From Actinomycetales bacterium (lineage in GTDB: Bacteria > Actinomycetota > Actinomycetes > S36-B12 > UBA5976): DNA of 64,000 nucleotides. Below, piece after piece: positions 62,606 to 64,000 of the stretch. Each line of letters begins with the position of its first letter. The first letter of the stretch is position 1. The notes below the pieces were generated by a model, which was not told where the DNA came from, ran no database searches, and saw only the letters and a list, made by a program, of their open reading frames with translations. Location: the NCBI GenBank assembly GCA_018969715.1, contig JAGWXT010000004.1, positions 98,197 through 162,196 of the forward strand. The letters run 5' to 3'. Position numbers and translations under genes: made by a program.

Positions 62606-63252
62606 ACGTCGGCGGTAAGTGCCGCGGGCGCGCGGAAGGGCACCTGCTCCCCCGGTGCCAGCGGCTGACTGCCGCGCACCACGATGAGGTCGCGCACCAT
62701 CTGCTCCAGCGTGGGCGAGCCGCCGACTGGGGCCGCGGCGCCGAGGAAGGTCACGCGGACCAGCCACCGCGGGCCGTTGATCCCCACCAGTCGCGCCGGC
62801 TGCGTGCCCCCGTCCGGCGTGCGCACGATCGTCGACAACTCATCACCGAAGGGCCCCGCGTCCGTGCTGACCTGGCCTCCGGCCTCGGTGATCTGGGAGC
62901 GCAGGGCCTCGGCAACCTCCGGCCAGGTGGCCCGCGACCGGGGAGCCGCGAAGACCTGCAGTTGCGCGGACCCACGGCCATGGACGAGCGTCACGGCCAT
63001 GACCGCCTGCCGCTGCTGGTCGAGTTCGATCCGGATCTCGACCTCCGGTCGACCGGTGATCAACAGCGACCCCAGATCAAGCCGCGAGGGCCCCGCATCG
63101 GTCGGGACCTCCGAGACGTCGTAGGGCCCCTGTGGGCGCAGCGGCGCAGCCGACTCGGCCTCGCTGCGGGCGTCCTCCGCACCTATTGCGCTGGCGGGGC
63201 TCGGCTCGGCCGGGCGGGCCTCCGCCATGCCCCGGATCCGACGCATGATCAC
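62602..63252 (-). CDS. DUF3710 domain protein
   Basis: 216 aa, unknown function. GPYDVSEVPTDAGPSRLDLG, VEIRIELDQQRQAVMAVTLV, LVGINGPRWLVRVTFLG and VVRGSQPLAPGEQVPF are typical of the family. GTG 63252 preferred: a TAGCGT box ends six bases before it. 60 nt after the dut stop. Confidence 0.85.
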   Translation of the reverse strand: MIMRRIRGMAEARPAEPSPASAIGAEDARSEAESAAPLRPQGPYDVSEVPTDAGPSRLDLGSLLITGRPEVEIRIELDQQRQAVMAVTLVHGRGSAQLQVFAAPRSRATWPEVAEALRSQITEAGGQVSTDAGPFGDELSTIVRTPDGGTQPARLVGINGPRWLVRVTFLGAAAPVGGSPTLEQMVRDLIVVRGSQPLAPGEQVPFRAPAALTADV

Positions 63253-63258
63253 CCGTCC

Positions 63259-63264
63259 ACGCTA
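63259..63264 (-). promoter_or_regulatory. Candidate -10 box, leaderless DUF3710 gene
   Basis: TAGCGT, six bases, GTG at 63252. Confidence 0.55.
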
Positions 63265-63312
63265 CCTGTCATCCACGCACCCGCCGTCGCGGGGCAGCAG
63301 GCCCCGGCAGCA

Positions 63313-63783
63313 TCACACCCCGGTGGAGCCGAAGCCGTCCGCCCCCCGCTGGCTGCCCGGCAGCCGGGCCACGGCCAGCCAGGAGATCGCCGGCACCTCG
63401 ACGATGAGCAACTGGGCGATCCGATCACCGACGGCGATGGACACCGTGTGCCGGGGATCGAGGTTCACCAATGCGACGGTGATCTCACCTCGATACCCGG
63501 CATCGATCAGACCCGGTGAGTTGATGAGGGTCACCCCCTCGCGCAGGGCACGTCCACTACGCGGCAGCACCAGGCCGGCGAATCCTGCGGGCAGGGCGAT
63601 GGCCAGCCCGGTCCCTACCGCGGCGCGCTCCCCGGGCGCCAGCTCAACCGCCGTCGCCGCCACCAGGTCGACCGCACCGTCACCCGGGTGAGCCACCCGC
63701 GGCAACGGTGGCTCCCCACCATCCCGCACCCCGACGGCGGCGATCAGGACGGTGACGTTGCGCTCGAGCGCTTGCGAACCCAT
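63313..63783 (-). CDS. dut: dUTP diphosphatase
   Basis: 156 aa trimeric dUTPase. Motif 1 GAVDLVAA, motif 2 LVLPRSGRALREGVTLINS, motif 3 PGLIDAGYRGEITVALVN, motif 4 GDRIAQLLIV and motif 5 RGADGFGSTG are all present. Keeps dUTP out of DNA and makes dUMP for dTMP. TACCGT box six bases before the ATG. Confidence 0.97.
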   Translation of the reverse strand: MGSQALERNVTVLIAAVGVRDGGEPPLPRVAHPGDGAVDLVAATAVELAPGERAAVGTGLAIALPAGFAGLVLPRSGRALREGVTLINSPGLIDAGYRGEITVALVNLDPRHTVSIAVGDRIAQLLIVEVPAISWLAVARLPGSQRGADGFGSTGV

Positions 63784-63789
63784 CGGTAC

Positions 63790-63795
63790 ACGGTA
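63790..63795 (-). promoter_or_regulatory. Candidate -10 box, leaderless dut
   Basis: TACCGT, six bases, ATG at 63783. Confidence 0.55.
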
Positions 63796-63917
63796 GGCGC
63801 CCTGCCAGGATCGGCGCCCGCGGATGACTGTTCCGCGCTGGATGGCGCATCGGCATCGAAACCCTGGAGACTTCAGCGCTAGCCCGCGGGCGGCACACCG
63901 AAGCCGCGCTTTGCGGC

Positions 63918-63923
63918 TACCCT
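63918..63923 (+). promoter_or_regulatory. Candidate -10 box, leaderless epimerase gene
   Basis: TACCCT, six bases, ATG 63930; no Shine-Dalgarno sequence. Confidence 0.55.
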
Positions 63924-63929
63924 CGCGCC

Positions 63930-64000
63930 ATGAACGCAGAGGTGCTTGTCACGGGTGCGGACGGGTTCATCGGCTCGCACCTTGTCGAAGCGCTGGTGCG
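63930..64000 (+). CDS. NAD-dependent epimerase/dehydratase, N-terminal fragment
   Basis: Only the first 23 codons are in the window. VLVTGADGFIGSHLVEALV is the Rossmann GxxGFIG motif of extended SDR sugar-nucleotide epimerases/dehydratases. Exact enzyme cannot be named. Confidence 0.75.
   Translation, partial: MNAEVLVTGADGFIGSHLVEALV

Overview
The window is a compact, high-GC chromosomal segment from an actinobacterium. Gene families, the use of GTG starts, and block order all match the Actinomycetota core: mltG-ruvX-alaS-rarA-aspS-hisS, relA-secF-secD-yajC-ruvBAC-yebC-pdxT-pdxS, the PimA/PatA/PgsA/HIT/ThrRS phosphatidylinositol-mannoside block, and DUF3000-RNase D-dxs-acnA-KimA-like permease-ceoB-ceoC-DUF3159-OB-DUF3710-dut. 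I cannot assign a genus. No CRISPR array, rRNA, transposase or prophage was seen.

Layout. 1-9236 (minus): cell-wall lytic transglycosylase (5' part only in the window), RuvX, three aminoacyl-tRNA synthetases, RarA and a metallo-beta-lactamase-fold hydrolase. 9237-9587 is a divergent intergenic region with an 11-copy 12-bp repeat and a possible 32-codon leaderless leader ORF that runs into a membrane-anchored cyclophilin and a DUF349 protein (plus). 11993-29851 (minus): RelA/SpoT, SecF, SecD, YajC, RuvB, RuvA, RuvC, a WS/DGAT-like acyltransferase, YebC, PdxT, PdxS, a LemA-like small membrane protein, PIM lipid biosynthesis, HIT hydrolase and ThrRS. 29928-35079: tRNA-Val(CAC), a PGPGW membrane protein, PabC and PabB, then a Gly-Cys-Val tRNA group split by a secreted Ig-like-repeat surface protein. 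35138-44024 (plus): YdcF, an unusual GT-B-like protein, MsrB, DUF3000, RNase D, and the FadA/FadB beta-oxidation pair. 43943-59090 (minus): DXS, a complete D-xylose catabolic cluster (ROK regulator, ABC permease, ATPase, binding lipoprotein, xylose isomerase, xylulokinase), a lipoprotein, aconitase and an APC/KimA-like permease. 59206-64000: two TrkA/CeoBC proteins, an FkbM methyltransferase cassette flanked by 64-bp perfect direct repeats, DUF3159, OB-fold, DUF3710, dUTPase, and the start of an NAD-dependent epimerase.

Themes. Genes are tightly coupled (many ATGA/GTGA overlaps). Several transcription units appear leaderless: a TANNNT box lies 6 nt (sometimes 7) before the start codon, and this helped settle starts. 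Short in-phase tandem repeats recur at unstructured protein termini and in control regions. The most unusual features are the FkbM cassette inserted exactly at the convergent 3' ends of ceoC and the DUF3159 gene, the three tandem 43-bp palindrome-bearing repeats between xylA and xylF, and the surface-protein gene that interrupts a normally contiguous tRNA cluster.
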